From positions 1 to 44,176 of the forward strand of contig NZ_CANNCR010000037.1 in the NCBI RefSeq assembly GCF_947503125.1: a DNA stretch of 44,176 nucleotides, in the 5' to 3' direction. The stretch comes from an uncultured Metabacillus sp. (GTDB lineage Bacteria; Bacillota; Bacilli; Bacillales; Bacillaceae). Positions 1 through 8,562 of this stretch are shown in pieces. Position numbers and translations under genes: made by a program. Position 1 is the first letter of the stretch, and each line of letters starts with the position of its first letter. The notes below the pieces were generated by a model. It saw only the letters and a program-made list of their open reading frames with translations, made no database searches and was not told the DNA's origin.

Positions 1-212
1 GGTTTCCAATAGATTCCGGTGCTTTCCATGGCAATGTGTGTAATTTCTTTTTCTTCTAACCACTTTAATAAGTCAAATAAACTTTTAGTTAGCGTAGAAA
101 AAGTTTTTGTTTCTTTTTGAATGACGTCATCGTTTGTACCAGTGAGAGCACAAACTACTATTTCCTTTTGATGAACATCCATTCCAGCACAATGTGTTAA
201 TAAAGTGTCCAT
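1..212 (-). CDS. IS110-family transposase (element A), N-terminal part, cut by window edge
   Basis: The first 70 codons of an IS110-family (DEDD-type) recombinase. ATG at 212 is preceded by GGAG with a 10-nt gap. The protein begins MDTLLTHCAGMDVHQKEIVV and reaches AMESTGIYWK at the edge. The first catalytic Asp (GMDVHQ) and the Glu of MESTGIYW are both present, as in the N-terminal RuvC-like domain of the family. The C-terminal Tnp_20 domain with the catalytic serine lies outside the window. In this family the enzyme works with a bridge RNA made from the non-coding element end, and here the 5' non-coding end lies directly upstream (213-480). The gene sits inside another IS110-type transposase gene (477-806). 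No frameshift is visible in the part seen. Confidence 0.85.
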   Translation of the reverse strand, partial: MDTLLTHCAGMDVHQKEIVVCALTGTNDDVIQKETKTFSTLTKSLFDLLKWLEEKEITHIAMESTGIYWK

Positions 213-224
213 AAATGATCAACT

Positions 225-465
225 CCAATATTAAGTCTATGGAAAGAGGAATAAGCTTGAAAAAACAGCATTTTTCTGTACGTGATCACCTTCCAAAAAC
301 AGAAGAGTCAACAAAGGGGTGTACACAAGGCAAATTCCATACAGTTTCTTATACAGGGTTAAACCACCATTAAAGCGCATGTAAACATAACTTTCCATAG
401 TTTTATCAGTATGGACACAGAGGAAAAAACAAAAACCCAGGATGTATATTTTCATCCTGGGGTGT
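225..465 (-). ncRNA. Candidate bridge RNA in the 5' end of IS110 element A
   Basis: About 265 nt without a convincing gene separate the element boundary (near 477-484) from the transposase start at 212. Read on the minus strand it begins with a perfect 9-bp hairpin (CCCAGGATG at 436-444 pairs with CATCCTGGG at 453-461). Next is a loop of about 66 nt closed by CCATAC/GTATGG (409-414 with 337-342), then a second domain closed by GTACACC with GGT and GTAC (318-324 with 288-290 and 278-281). A 5' stem-loop followed by two guide loops is the layout known for IS110 bridge RNAs. The first loop contains GTTTCTTA (344-351, plus strand), also found in the interrupted target at 485-492. The second contains GAGTCAACAAA (305-315), matching 10 of 11 bases of the element end at 466-476. 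The fold is a reading by eye. Confidence 0.55.
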
Positions 466-476
466 GAGTAAACAAA

Positions 477-806
477 TCATGTGTGTTTCTTAACGTGCAT
501 TGGGTTTACGACCACGAAATCGTATCCTTTGGCTACTAAAAAGTAAGCTAGACTAAACCAGTAATGACCAGTTGGTTCTACGCCAAGAATGACGTGATCC
601 TTGGCATTTTCCTTCCGAAGATCTTCTGCCCAATTCACTAGTTTTTGAAAGCCATGCATTCGATTTTCAAAGATCAAGCGTTTCCCGAACTCGATGCCTC
701 GATCATCTTGGGCACGTGCTACGTGTTTGTCTTTGGCTATATCAATGCCGACAATGAGAGTTGAAGGTGTAATTTGAGAGATTTTGTGATTTTGTGTATA
801 ATTCAT
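477..806 (-). pseudogene. IS110-family transposase (element B), N-terminal 109 codons, interrupted by element A
   Basis: ATG at 806 follows AAGGAGGA with a good gap, so the 5' end is intact. The product shows the RuvC-like DEDD N-terminus of IS110 transposases: VGIDIAKDKHVA with the first catalytic Asp, LGVEPTGHYWFSLA with the Glu, and VVVNPMHVKKHT at the end. Family members continue after MHVKK for about 300 further residues; here the frame stops a few codons later at the junction with element A (about 477-484). The gene is therefore disrupted by insertion. It is a different subgroup from element A (little sequence likeness outside the motifs), so this is a nested insertion and not a tandem duplication. 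The C-terminal part would lie beyond the left edge, past element A. Confidence 0.8.
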
Positions 807-1191
807 TTTGAGTCCTCCTTGGTTACTTAATTAAGGGTCCTTAGTGCTGATCAGCTGCGGACACCTCGTACTATACCAAGAGGGCTCTTTTTGTTTCAAT
901 CCTCAAATTTCTTCATTACAGGAATGGCTCCTTAAATATTGTTGAACTCTTACCAAAAGTATACATGAGATTGACTAATTTATTGAAAAAATAAAGGAAA
1001 ATCTATAACTATACAGAACTATGTTTTTAGTCAGAAAGTTTTCTTTAATAAGGAAGTATGTACAATGGACTTAAGTAATATTCTTATTACAATAGTATAG
1101 TTAATTTTCTTTAAAATACTTTACTACATTTGCTTTTTGTAAAGTAAAGATAATAGAATAAAACTAAGTCATTTAAGTGGAGAAGATAGCA
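807..1191. other. Gene-free stretch: left end of IS110 element B and AT-rich spacer
   Basis: Positions 807-900 carry the ribosome binding site of the broken transposase and short inverted pieces around TGATCAGCTGCGG (848-860). They probably belong to the non-coding end of element B. From about 900 to 1191 the DNA is AT-rich spacer before the NUDIX gene, with no convincing ORF, RNA or terminator. Confidence 0.4.
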
Positions 1192-1599
1192 ATGAAAAAA
1201 ACGATAAAGGTAGTAGCAGCAATCATTGAGAATGATGAAAATGAAATACTTTGTGCTCTTAGATCCTCTCAAATGTCTTTACCAAATATGTGGGAATTCC
1301 CTGGTGGAAAGGTTGAGAAAGATGAAGATATCTTTCAGGCGATTAAAAGAGAAATAAATGAAGAATTGGGTTGCCAAGTGACTGGAGAGACTCTTTTTCA
1401 TGAGAATATATACGAGTACGATACATTCAAGGTTCATTTATTGTGCATTACATGTAAGATCACAGAGGGAATTCCGCTTCAAACTGAACACGCTAAGCTA
1501 ATATGGCTAAAAAGAGAAAATTTAGATTCATTAAGATGGGCGCCTGCAGATCTTCCAGCTGTGGAAAAATTAATTAATGAAAATAGCCTTTTTCTTTAA
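1192..1599 (+). CDS. NUDIX hydrolase, MutT/8-oxo-dGTP diphosphatase type
   Basis: A 135-residue protein with a complete Nudix box near residues 37-59: GGKVEKDEDIFQAIKREI followed by NEELG, fitting G-x5-E-x7-REUxEExGU. The catalytic Glu residues bind the divalent metal. Length and the start KKTIKVVAAII fit the MutT/CtfA-like (deoxy)nucleoside triphosphate pyrophosphohydrolases, which hydrolyse NTP or oxidised dNTP to the monophosphate and pyrophosphate, in the cytoplasm. A longer frame opens at GTG 1177, but GGAG at 1179-1182 lies inside it and is spaced 9 nt from ATG 1192, so the ATG is preferred. The gene stands alone between IS110 remains and a small minus-strand ORF. Substrate preference (8-oxo-dGTP, 5-methyl-dCTP, other) cannot be read from sequence. 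Confidence 0.9.
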   Translation: MKKTIKVVAAIIENDENEILCALRSSQMSLPNMWEFPGGKVEKDEDIFQAIKREINEELGCQVTGETLFHENIYEYDTFKVHLLCITCKITEGIPLQTEHAKLIWLKRENLDSLRWAPADLPAVEKLINENSLFL

Positions 1600-1652
1600 T
1601 AATGAAAGACTACTTTCATATCAGGAACAAATTTTTTAGAATGTCATCCTAC

Positions 1653-1823
1653 TTAAAGCCCGCCGCATTCAGAAGAGTTTCCTTTGTTCTCTTGATTTTG
1701 TTTCTGTTTTTCTGCATTTTCTTCCGAAACAGACTCCAATCCATATCCAGTTGAGCTGATTTCTAAAACTTCTTCCTTCCTTTTTAAAGGTTTAAAAGTA
1801 TCTTCGAATGGACCGTTTGCCAT
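1653..1823 (-). CDS. Small hydrophilic protein, 56 codons, unknown
   Basis: ATG at 1823 follows AAGGGGGGAC, a strong ribosome binding site 7-8 nt upstream. The product begins MANGPFEDTFKPLKRKEEV, is rich in Glu, Lys, Gln and Asn in its second half, and ends SSECGGL. It has no membrane segment or signal peptide. I do not recognise a family. The good ribosome binding site and clean stop argue for a real gene. It lies convergent to the NUDIX gene and divergent from ilvD, so it is monocistronic. Confidence 0.5.
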   Translation of the reverse strand: MANGPFEDTFKPLKRKEEVLEISSTGYGLESVSEENAEKQKQNQENKGNSSECGGL

Positions 1824-2016
1824 AAACTAGTCCCCCCTTCCTGTTTTTTCTATTGTTCTCTATAATATTTTGTTTTATTTATGACCAAATTAAAAATATT
1901 ATGTTTTCCAATTCAAAAATTCACTTTCAAAAAGTATTCCTATTATTTTTACAGAAAAGAATTGTGATTTAAAACTATGATAATAATAAAAATAATGTTA
2001 CAATATGAAATATTAA

Positions 2017-2031
2017 AATTTTCAGAAGAAT
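2017..2031 (+). promoter_or_regulatory. CodY box upstream of ilvD
   Basis: AATTTTCAGAAGAAT matches 13 of 15 positions of the CodY consensus AATTTTCWGAAAATT. It ends 34 nt before the ilvD start and lies just downstream of a possible -10 (TACAAT, 1999-2004). CodY, activated by branched-chain amino acids and GTP, is the known repressor of ilv/leu genes in Bacillaceae, so repression of ilvD in rich medium is expected. Confidence 0.6.
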
Positions 2032-2065
2032 TTTTTAATGGACTGTTTATTTGGAGGGATTAAAC

Positions 2066-3745
2066 TTGGCTGAACAACGTAGTAATATGATTAAACAAGG
2101 AATTGACCGTGCCCCACACAGAAGCTTGCTTCGTGCAGCCGGTGTAAAAGATGAAGATTTCGGCAAACCGTTTATCGCGGTCGTCAATTCATATATTGAT
2201 ATAGTTCCAGGGCATGTACATTTACAAGAATTCGGTAAAATCGTAAAAGACGCAATCCGTGAAGCTGGCGGTGTTCCATTTGAAATGAATACAATCGGTG
2301 TTGATGACGGGATTGCGATGGGCCATATTGGAATGCGCTATTCATTACCAAGTCGTGAAATCATCGCTGACTCAGTTGAAACAGTTGTTTCTGCCCATTG
2401 GTTTGATGGCATGGTTTGTATTCCAAACTGTGACAAAATTACACCAGGTATGTTAATGGCGGCTCTTCGTGTAAATATTCCAACGATTTTCGTTAGTGGT
2501 GGACCAATGAAAGCTGGTACAGATAAAGATGGTAATCCGCTTAACTTAAATTCAGTATTTGAAGGTGTTGGAGCCTACCAATCAGGTAAAATAACAGAAG
2601 AAAAACTTCAAGAAATTGAGCAATTTGCATGTCCAACATGTGGTTCGTGTTCAGGTATGTTTACAGCAAACTCAATGAACTGTCTAGCTGAAGGTCTTGG
2701 CCTTGCACTTCCGGGAAATGGAACCATTTTAGCTGTTTCTCCTGAACGTAGAGAATTTGTTAAACGCTCTGCTACACAGTTAATGGAACTTATTAAAAAA
2801 GATATTAAACCACGTGATATCGTTACGATTGATGCGATTGATAATGCTTTTGCATTAGATATGGCTATGGGTGGTTCGACCAATACTGTATTGCACACAC
2901 TTGCATTAGCACATGAAGCAGAAATTGATTATTCATTAGAACGTATCAATGATATTGCAAGCCGAGTACCACATCTGGCAAAAATTGCTCCTGCATCAGA
3001 TTACCATATTGAGGATGTTCATAACGCAGGTGGAGTAAGTGCAATCATTAATGAGGTCCTTAAAAAGCCTGGTGCTATTAATGGCGATTGCTTAACTGTT
3101 TCAGGCAAAACATTACGTGAAAATGTTGCAGGAGCAGATATTTTGGACAAGAATGTCATCCGTCCATTAGACAATCCACATTCTGAGCAAGGCGGTCTTG
3201 CCGTTTTATTTGGAAACTTAGCTCCAGATGGTGCGGTGATAAAAGTTGGTGCGGTTGACCCTGCTGTTGGCGGCTACCATAGAGGTCCTGCAATTTGCTT
3301 TGATTCGCAAGAAGAGGCACTTTCAGGAATTATTACTGGTAAAGTAAAAGAAGGCGATGTTGTTGTGATCCGTTATGAAGGTCCTAAAGGCGGACCAGGA
3401 ATGCCTGAAATGCTTGCCCCTACATCACAAATCGTTGGTAGAGGTCTTGGAGCAAAAGTAGGTTTAATTACTGACGGACGTTTCTCAGGTGCATCAAGAG
3501 GCATTTCAATCGGCCATATTTCACCAGAAGCTGCAGAAGGCGGTCCGATTGCATTTGTAGAAAATGGCGATATCATCGAACTTGATTTAAATAATCGTAC
3601 GATCACACTTGAAATTTCTGATGAAGAATTTGCAAAACGTAAAGCGAACTGGAAAGGCTTTGAACCTAAAGTAAAAAAAGGTTACTTAGCACGTTACTCT
3701 AAGCTCGTTACTTCTGCAAACACTGGTGGAGTAATGAAAATTTAA
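2066..3745 (+). CDS. ilvD: Dihydroxy-acid dehydratase
   Basis: 559 residues, the usual length for IlvD. It dehydrates 2,3-dihydroxy-isovalerate and 2,3-dihydroxy-3-methylvalerate to the 2-keto acids, the third common step of valine/isoleucine synthesis and a source of pantothenate precursor. Iron-sulphur cluster ligands are visible: [11 protein letters not shown] (about residue 122) and [18 protein letters not shown] (about 190-207); the motif [14 protein letters not shown] near residue 475 is also typical. A longer frame begins at TTG 2051, but GGAGG at 2053-2057 lies inside it and is 8 nt from TTG 2066, giving the N-terminus (M)[19 protein letters not shown] seen in Bacillus IlvD. Other ilv/leu genes are absent here, so ilvD is monocistronic, with its own CodY box and terminator. 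Confidence 0.97.
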   Translation: MAEQRSNMIKQGIDRAPHRSLLRAAGVKDEDFGKPFIAVVNSYIDIVPGHVHLQEFGKIVKDAIREAGGVPFEMNTIGVDDGIAMGHIGMRYSLPSREIIADSVETVVSAHWFDGMVCIPNCDKITPGMLMAALRVNIPTIFVSGGPMKAGTDKDGNPLNLNSVFEGVGAYQSGKITEEKLQEIEQFACPTCGSCSGMFTANSMNCLAEGLGLALPGNGTILAVSPERREFVKRSATQLMELIKKDIKPRDIVTIDAIDNAFALDMAMGGSTNTVLHTLALAHEAEIDYSLERINDIASRVPHLAKIAPASDYHIEDVHNAGGVSAIINEVLKKPGAINGDCLTVSGKTLRENVAGADILDKNVIRPLDNPHSEQGGLAVLFGNLAPDGAVIKVGAVDPAVGGYHRGPAICFDSQEEALSGIITGKVKEGDVVVIRYEGPKGGPGMPEMLAPTSQIVGRGLGAKVGLITDGRFSGASRGISIGHISPEAAEGGPIAFVENGDIIELDLNNRTITLEISDEEFAKRKANWKGFEPKVKKGYLARYSKLVTSANTGGVMKI

Positions 3746-3759
3746 TTAGAATGGGCTTG

Positions 3760-3802
3760 AACCTGTCAGTTACCCGAAAATTGGGATCTGAGAGGTTTTT
3801 TA
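3760..3802 (+). terminator. Rho-independent terminator of ilvD
   Basis: Imperfect hairpin: AACCT, CAG and CCC on the left arm pair with GGG, CTG and AGGTT on the right, followed by a T run (3796-3801). It begins 15 nt after the ilvD stop. Confidence 0.7.
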
Positions 3803-3831
3803 TTATAACCTCTAGTTAAACTCATTCGTGT

Positions 3832-3861
3832 AAAAAAAGCCTAACAATATTTTTGCTAGGC
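3832..3861 (-). terminator. Terminator of the GH127 gene
   Basis: On the minus strand GCCTAGCAA/TTGTTAGGC (one mismatch) is followed by seven T (3838-3832). It lies 19 nt beyond the GH127 stop. Confidence 0.8.
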
Positions 3862-3879
3862 CCTTATTAGAGGTATATA

Positions 3880-6168
3880 TTATTTCGAAATAACACTTTT
3901 GTCTTTTAAGATTCTAACCCGATAAACCCCTCCTGCAATTTTTCCATCTTCCGAAGCAAATTTCACTTCCACCTTTTCTTTTCCTTTTGTTAATGTAAGA
4001 GGGATATCGTAGCAAACATCAAAAAGCTTACCTGGATCGTTTCTTTTCAGAGTTTGATGAGTAATTTGTGACCCATCTATTAAAATATCAAATTCACGCT
4101 GATACGCTTTTCCGTCTTCATGCAAAATAGTATCATTCCCGCAGTAACTAACAAGCAGGTACATCTGATTATCCGGATGTACAGCCATTTCATAACTGAA
4201 ATAACCATCATTTTTACAATCTCTCCAGCCAGAATTGAAGAGGTTTAAAAAACCAGTCCTAGAATTTTTCGACTTAATTTCATGATCGACCTCTGGTTGC
4301 TGTTCATTTGGGTGAACAACATCAACCGTTATTTCTCTTAGTTTTTTCGCTTCCTCTTGTTCTTTGTCAACGAAAGACTGATAATCTGTTTCATCCATGA
4401 TATTCCAATAGATCGTATAGCGCTGATGATGCAGGTCATAAAAAGGAATGAGAGTGACGCTTACATTTCCAGGCTGTCCGATTTCAGCTGTTCGAAAGGC
4501 TAGCTTTTCTCCTGCAATTGGTGTAATCCACTTTGAAACTTCCTTTTCATTAGTAATAAGGTCTGGAACGTTTATTAAGGGATGGTCATTCAGCTTAACA
4601 TGATCAGAAATGATATCTGTTTCAGGGAATTTTTCTCTGCCTAAAGCCCCTGCCAACACAATCGGTCCATAAAGAATAGCAGCCTTTCTAGGATCATTTT
4701 TACTTCTTGAAAGGTGCAAACTCATCGGTATCTCGATATCAATGATATCACCTTCGCCCCATTGACCTTCAATGGTTATATAACCACGTTTTTGGGACTG
4801 GTATTGCTTTTGATCATTTACAAGGACAGTCATTGGTCCTGACGCCCAACCTGGTACCCTTATATGGAGCTTTACGTTTTCTTTTGTACCACTATTAAAT
4901 AATAGTTTTGTTTTATTAGATTCTGGAAAGTTTGTTACCTGCGTTAGCTTCAAATTTTTATTTTTTACATGAATTTCTGATGAGATAAAGAGATTTACAT
5001 ATAAATCATCTTGATTTACATAATAAATATGCCGATTATATCTTGCCGGATTTTCCATTCCTGTCCCAGTACAACACCAGAAAGACTCATCTGGCGTACA
5101 ATATACTTTGAAATGCCCAGGTTGTGTTGAGACAAAATATGTTTTCATTCCCGAATCAGGATCTTGTGAAGCTAGAATATGATTATAAAGCGCTTTTTCA
5201 TAGTAATCAGTGTATTCTGCTTTTTGTGACCATTGGAATAGTAATTCCGTTAACTTCAGCATATTATAGGTATTACACGTTTCGGTTGTTTGAATGCCAA
5301 GCTCTTCCGTATTTTCAGGGCCGAAATGCTCGTTTATACTATTACCGCCGATTACATACGATCGATGCTTTGTGACCTGTGTCCAAAAATACTCTGACAT
5401 TTGCTTATATGTTTCGTCACCGGTGATCATATAAAGCTTTGCAGCACCGATTACTTTCGGGATTTGTGTATTTGCATGCTTTCCTTGCAGATCATCTATT
5501 CCTTCTGCAAGAGGATCTAACACAGCCTTATGACAGAAACGAATGGCAAGATCCAAGTAGTTGCGATTGTTAGTAATAAGATAGAGATCTGCCATCGCCT
5601 CATTCATACCGCCGTGTTCACAGATAAGCATCCTTTGAAACTGCTCATCTGTTAATTGGTCTGTACCTTTTTTCGCCCAGTCGGCTAGCTTCATTACAAC
5701 GTCTAGTGCTTGTTCATTTCCTGTCAGCTGATACGTATCGATAAGACCCGCATAAATTTTATGAATGCTGTACCATGGGACCCATCCTCCGCCAAGGCTA
5801 AAATTTTCTACCTCAAAATCCCCGGTGAAAACCTTATCGAAACAGACTCTTGAAAACCCGCTTACATACCCTTCACCATCAAAGGCCTGGATAAGTGATA
5901 GCTCTTTTACTGCATAATCAAGTTTCTCCTTCAGTTTCTGCTCATTTGTTATTGAATACATCGTTGCTGCTGCCGAAAGCCAATGACCAATTGAATGACC
6001 ACTAATACCTGTTTTTTCCCAACCGCCATAACGGGGTTTTTTTGGTGTTTTCCCAGCAGCCTCATAGCAAGGTGCCAATAATCGATCAACATCAAGATAA
6101 AGAAGATATTCCTTTCCTTTTTCTTGTGATTGTTTAAACATGCCATCTAGTAATCGAACATTTTCCAT
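3880..6168 (-). CDS. GH127 glycoside hydrolase (beta-L-arabinofuranosidase, former DUF1680)
   Basis: 762 residues, an (alpha/alpha)6-barrel protein followed by beta domains. GH127 enzymes release L-arabinofuranose from beta-linked arabino-oligosaccharides using a zinc-bound cysteine nucleophile. The metal site of the family is visible: E296-T-C298 (in TTETCNTYN) and C365-C366 (in FWCCTGTGMENP), corresponding to Glu338, Cys340, Cys417 and Cys418 of Bifidobacterium HypBA1. HGGMNEAMADLYL (about 185-197) is also characteristic. No signal peptide, so it acts on imported oligosaccharides. The frame opens further upstream, but AAGGAGG is 8 nt before ATG 6168, which gives MENVRLLDGMF. It is divergent from an AraC regulator (6325), its likely controller. 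No transporter gene is adjacent. Some GH127-like proteins have other substrates, so the exact sugar is inferred. Confidence 0.88.
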   Translation of the reverse strand: MENVRLLDGMFKQSQEKGKEYLLYLDVDRLLAPCYEAAGKTPKKPRYGGWEKTGISGHSIGHWLSAAATMYSITNEQKLKEKLDYAVKELSLIQAFDGEGYVSGFSRVCFDKVFTGDFEVENFSLGGGWVPWYSIHKIYAGLIDTYQLTGNEQALDVVMKLADWAKKGTDQLTDEQFQRMLICEHGGMNEAMADLYLITNNRNYLDLAIRFCHKAVLDPLAEGIDDLQGKHANTQIPKVIGAAKLYMITGDETYKQMSEYFWTQVTKHRSYVIGGNSINEHFGPENTEELGIQTTETCNTYNMLKLTELLFQWSQKAEYTDYYEKALYNHILASQDPDSGMKTYFVSTQPGHFKVYCTPDESFWCCTGTGMENPARYNRHIYYVNQDDLYVNLFISSEIHVKNKNLKLTQVTNFPESNKTKLLFNSGTKENVKLHIRVPGWASGPMTVLVNDQKQYQSQKRGYITIEGQWGEGDIIDIEIPMSLHLSRSKNDPRKAAILYGPIVLAGALGREKFPETDIISDHVKLNDHPLINVPDLITNEKEVSKWITPIAGEKLAFRTAEIGQPGNVSVTLIPFYDLHHQRYTIYWNIMDETDYQSFVDKEQEEAKKLREITVDVVHPNEQQPEVDHEIKSKNSRTGFLNLFNSGWRDCKNDGYFSYEMAVHPDNQMYLLVSYCGNDTILHEDGKAYQREFDILIDGSQITHQTLKRNDPGKLFDVCYDIPLTLTKGKEKVEVKFASEDGKIAGGVYRVRILKDKSVISK

Positions 6169-6235
6169 ATTCATTTCCTCCTTGAATCCAACACATGTTG
6201 TCATATCCTTATTATTACAAGGCGATGGAGAAAAC

Positions 6236-6259
6236 GGAATTCACAATACAACTAATTCC
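6236..6259. promoter_or_regulatory. Inverted repeat between GH127 and AraC genes, possible operator
   Basis: GGAATT at 6236-6241 and AATTCC at 6254-6259 form a 6-bp inverted repeat with a 12-bp gap in the 156-bp divergent intergenic region. The position suits an AraC-type site serving both genes. The arms are short, so this is tentative. Confidence 0.3.
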
Positions 6260-6324
6260 ATATCTTTTTTTTGGTTTTTCTGTGATAAAATATAGAAAAC
6301 TTGAGTAGAGGGTGTGTTGGATAA

Positions 6325-7197
6325 ATGAATGAGGTCAATTTATTGTCATACAGTCTTCCTCTTATAAGAGAAATCGGTCATATGTGGGATGACAATGGAA
6401 CAAGCGGTCATCCAGATCGTCATATGGAAACGATAAATGTGTTTGTTTATGTAAAAAAAGGCAATATACAAGTGATAGAGGCCGGAACGGAATATACATT
6501 AACCGGCGGAGAATATCTTTTTCTTAGAAAAAATGTACCGCATTGGGGTACCTCCTTATATTCACCAGGCACAGAATGGTACTATATTCATTTTCACGAC
6601 ACATTAGATGAGATGGGCTTGGAGGATTCGCCGGAATTCTCTCATTACCAGCAATCATCTTTGATCTTAGAAGAAACCTATCATTCACATCTAAAATTAC
6701 CTAAGCAAGGGTCTGTAATAAACCCAGAGTATACCGAACTGCAGCTTAAGAAGCTTAATGAGGATTTTATTTCCCCGCACCCGCTTCGCCCACTCTATTT
6801 AAGTCTCATGACCTATCAATTTTTTATTGATTTATATATGAATCGATTAAAAGAGATGAAACAGACAAAACAAAGCAGGATTGTCGGCAAAATGATTGAA
6901 CTTTTTAGCCGCTCAGCTGCTACAAAATTAACAAGTAAGGAAATTGTAGATGAGCTCGGAATGAATTATGCCTATTTATCAACCTTATTTCGAAAAGAGA
7001 CAGGGAAAAGTATTACACAATTCCAGGATGAGCTATTAATTGAAAAAGCGATAAAGATGTTAAAAAAGGAATCTGTTAATATATCAGAGGTTAGTCATGC
7101 ATTAGGGTTCTCAAACCCCTTTTATTTTAGCAGAGTATTCAAGAAAGTAACCGGGGTATCACCAACTACCTATTTGAGTCAAACATATCGAAGCTAG
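6325..7197 (+). CDS. AraC-family transcriptional regulator (cupin + HTH)
   Basis: 290 residues. The first 150 or so form a cupin-like sensing domain (VYVKKGNIQVIEAG, GGEYLFLRKNVPHW), and the C-terminal 100 residues hold the two helix-turn-helix units of the AraC/XylS family: LTSKEIVDELGMNYAYLSTLF with KETGKSITQF, then VSHALGFSNPFYFSRVFKKV with TGVSPTTYL. Such proteins are usually activators of sugar-use genes that respond to a mono- or oligosaccharide. ATG 6325 has a modest GAGGGTG upstream. It is divergent from the GH127 gene, so the likely role is induction of arabinoside breakdown; this is inferred from position only. A hairpin with a T-rich tail closes the gene at 7199-7238. Confidence 0.88.
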   Translation: MNEVNLLSYSLPLIREIGHMWDDNGTSGHPDRHMETINVFVYVKKGNIQVIEAGTEYTLTGGEYLFLRKNVPHWGTSLYSPGTEWYYIHFHDTLDEMGLEDSPEFSHYQQSSLILEETYHSHLKLPKQGSVINPEYTELQLKKLNEDFISPHPLRPLYLSLMTYQFFIDLYMNRLKEMKQTKQSRIVGKMIELFSRSAATKLTSKEIVDELGMNYAYLSTLFRKETGKSITQFQDELLIEKAIKMLKKESVNISEVSHALGFSNPFYFSRVFKKVTGVSPTTYLSQTYRS

Positions 7198-7198
7198 C

Positions 7199-7238
7199 GT
7201 AACGTTAATGGAATTACTTACGTTACCGTTTTTATTTT
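7199..7238 (+). terminator. Terminator after the AraC gene
   Basis: GTAACG (7199-7204) pairs with CGTTAC (7221-7226), followed by CGTTTTTATTTT. It overlaps the stop of the convergent DUF454 gene. Confidence 0.5.
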
Positions 7239-7592
7239 CCAGATAAAATAATAGTATTTATATCCTACTATTATAAGTAAGATTACTCTGATCAGTATGC
7301 TATCTACCAAAAAAAATGGGATGGCGATCATACAATCAGCAAAGATAAGTATGGTTAGTTTCTGTTTTAGCGTCATTGCTTTGTTTTTGACAAAACCCTC
7401 TAGATGGTTTTTATAGACATCGGTACCTTTAAACCAGATCTCAAATTTTTCCGAGCCTTTGACAAAGAAAAATGAGGCTAATAATAGAAATGGAGTTGTA
7501 GGCAATAGCGGAAGAATAATTCCTAATAGACCAAGTCCAAAAAAGAAAAAGCCAAGGAAAATATAAAGAGATTTTACTATTTTGATCATCAT
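7218..7592 (-). CDS. DUF454 (YbaN-family) inner-membrane protein
   Basis: 124 residues with strong hydrophobic stretches near 8-42 and 84-118. The signature GLGLLGIILPLLPTTPFLLLA near residues 19-39 is typical of the YbaN/DUF454 family. Its function is not established. ATG 7592 is preceded by AAGGAATGAAAA, a fair ribosome binding site; the next codon is also ATG. It is convergent with the AraC gene and is probably transcribed alone. No sign of damage. Confidence 0.85.
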   Translation of the reverse strand: MMIKIVKSLYIFLGFFFFGLGLLGIILPLLPTTPFLLLASFFFVKGSEKFEIWFKGTDVYKNHLEGFVKNKAMTLKQKLTILIFADCMIAIPFFLVDSILIRVILLIIVGYKYYYFIWKIKTVT

Positions 7593-7755
7593 TTTTCATT
7601 CCTTTTTATTTTTAGCTTACTATCACTACTATAATCTTAACGATCTTAGTCAATTTCGCAAGTATCATTCAGCTTTATTTTTCTACCAGGGATACTAAGC
7701 GAAGGGAAAGTTATGATATAGTTAGATAGAAATGATAAACGAAGGAGTATATTAT

Positions 7756-8106
7756 ATGACGAAACAAGAAGAACAACATACATTACCGCCAAAAACATGC
7801 TCAGTTGACCGCCTAGTAACATTGAAGGAAGATGTAAAAAAAGTCCTCAAAGGAGAGAAAACGGCAACGCGACGAAATGGAAGATATGCTGATGTCGGCG
7901 AGATCATGGTATTAGAGGGCAAAAAATTCAAAGTAGATCGCGTTTATTCACAGAGCTTAGGTGAATTAACCGATGACCATGCAAAACAGGAAGGATATGA
8001 AACAGTAGAAGAATATAAGCAAGCGATCTTATCCTATCATCCAGGAATGCCTTGGCTTCCCCATATGAAAGTTTGGGTCCATGAGTTCAGTCCTATTCAA
8101 GAATAA
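7756..8106 (+). CDS. ASCH-domain protein
   Basis: 116 residues. The central part (VDRLVTLKEDVKKVLKGEKTATRR, then YADVGEIMVLEGKKFKVDRV) fits the ASCH fold, a PUA-like beta barrel whose members bind RNA or act on modified nucleosides. Charged residues KGEKTATRR sit where the family motif lies. A longer frame starts at 7732, but GAAGGAG (7741-7747) lies inside it and sits 8 nt before ATG 7756, so the shorter form is chosen. The next gene (8119) follows after 12 nt and may be co-transcribed. The substrate is unknown. Confidence 0.75.
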   Translation: MTKQEEQHTLPPKTCSVDRLVTLKEDVKKVLKGEKTATRRNGRYADVGEIMVLEGKKFKVDRVYSQSLGELTDDHAKQEGYETVEEYKQAILSYHPGMPWLPHMKVWVHEFSPIQE

Positions 8107-8118
8107 CTAGCAACAGAA

Positions 8119-8562
8119 ATGGACTATTTTTTCTACCGAATACTCATCTTTATTCATGTAGTAAGTGTCATCGTATCAATCGGTCCTTTTTTTATCCTTT
8201 TGCCTTTAGTACAAAAACTTAATGAAGCACGAGAAGCTGAGTTAGATACATACTTAAATACATTTCGATATGCTGTCAGTCTATCAAAGCATTCAGGACA
8301 TGTATTGGTTGGATCAGGAATATTACTTGTTATTTTTGGCCCCTGGACTTGGGGTACTCCCTGGATTATCATGACACTTATAATTTTGTTTTGTTCCTTG
8401 TTCTTTTTGGCCCGTGCCTTTTCACCGACACTTAGAAAGTTTCAAGAAAAGGACCAATTAAGAGAAAAATTAACAGCAAAACTCAACCGAACGATTTGGA
8501 TCTATATCTTATTATTAATGGCCATGCTATGGTTTATGGTTGTTAAGCCGGATGTATGGTAA
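8119..8562 (+). CDS. Four-helix membrane protein, DUF2269-like
   Basis: 147 residues with hydrophobic segments near 6-30, 54-74, 78-98 and 122-141. His residues lie in helix I (FIHVVSVIVSIGPFF) and just before helix II (SKHSGHVLVGSG), as in small DUF2269/CopD-like membrane proteins. The assignment to DUF2269 is from memory of the family's look, not a search. The ribosome binding site is weak, and the start lies 12 nt after the ASCH gene stop, suggesting translational coupling. The stop codon is joined directly to a dispersed repeat. Confidence 0.6.
   Translation: MDYFFYRILIFIHVVSVIVSIGPFFILLPLVQKLNEAREAELDTYLNTFRYAVSLSKHSGHVLVGSGILLVIFGPWTWGTPWIIMTLIILFCSLFFLARAFSPTLRKFQEKDQLREKLTAKLNRTIWIYILLLMAMLWFMVVKPDVW

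Noticed and set aside
237-455. 72-codon minus-strand frame in the IS110 end
   Set aside because: It overlaps the predicted bridge RNA hairpin and loops, lacks a ribosome binding site and shows no family features.
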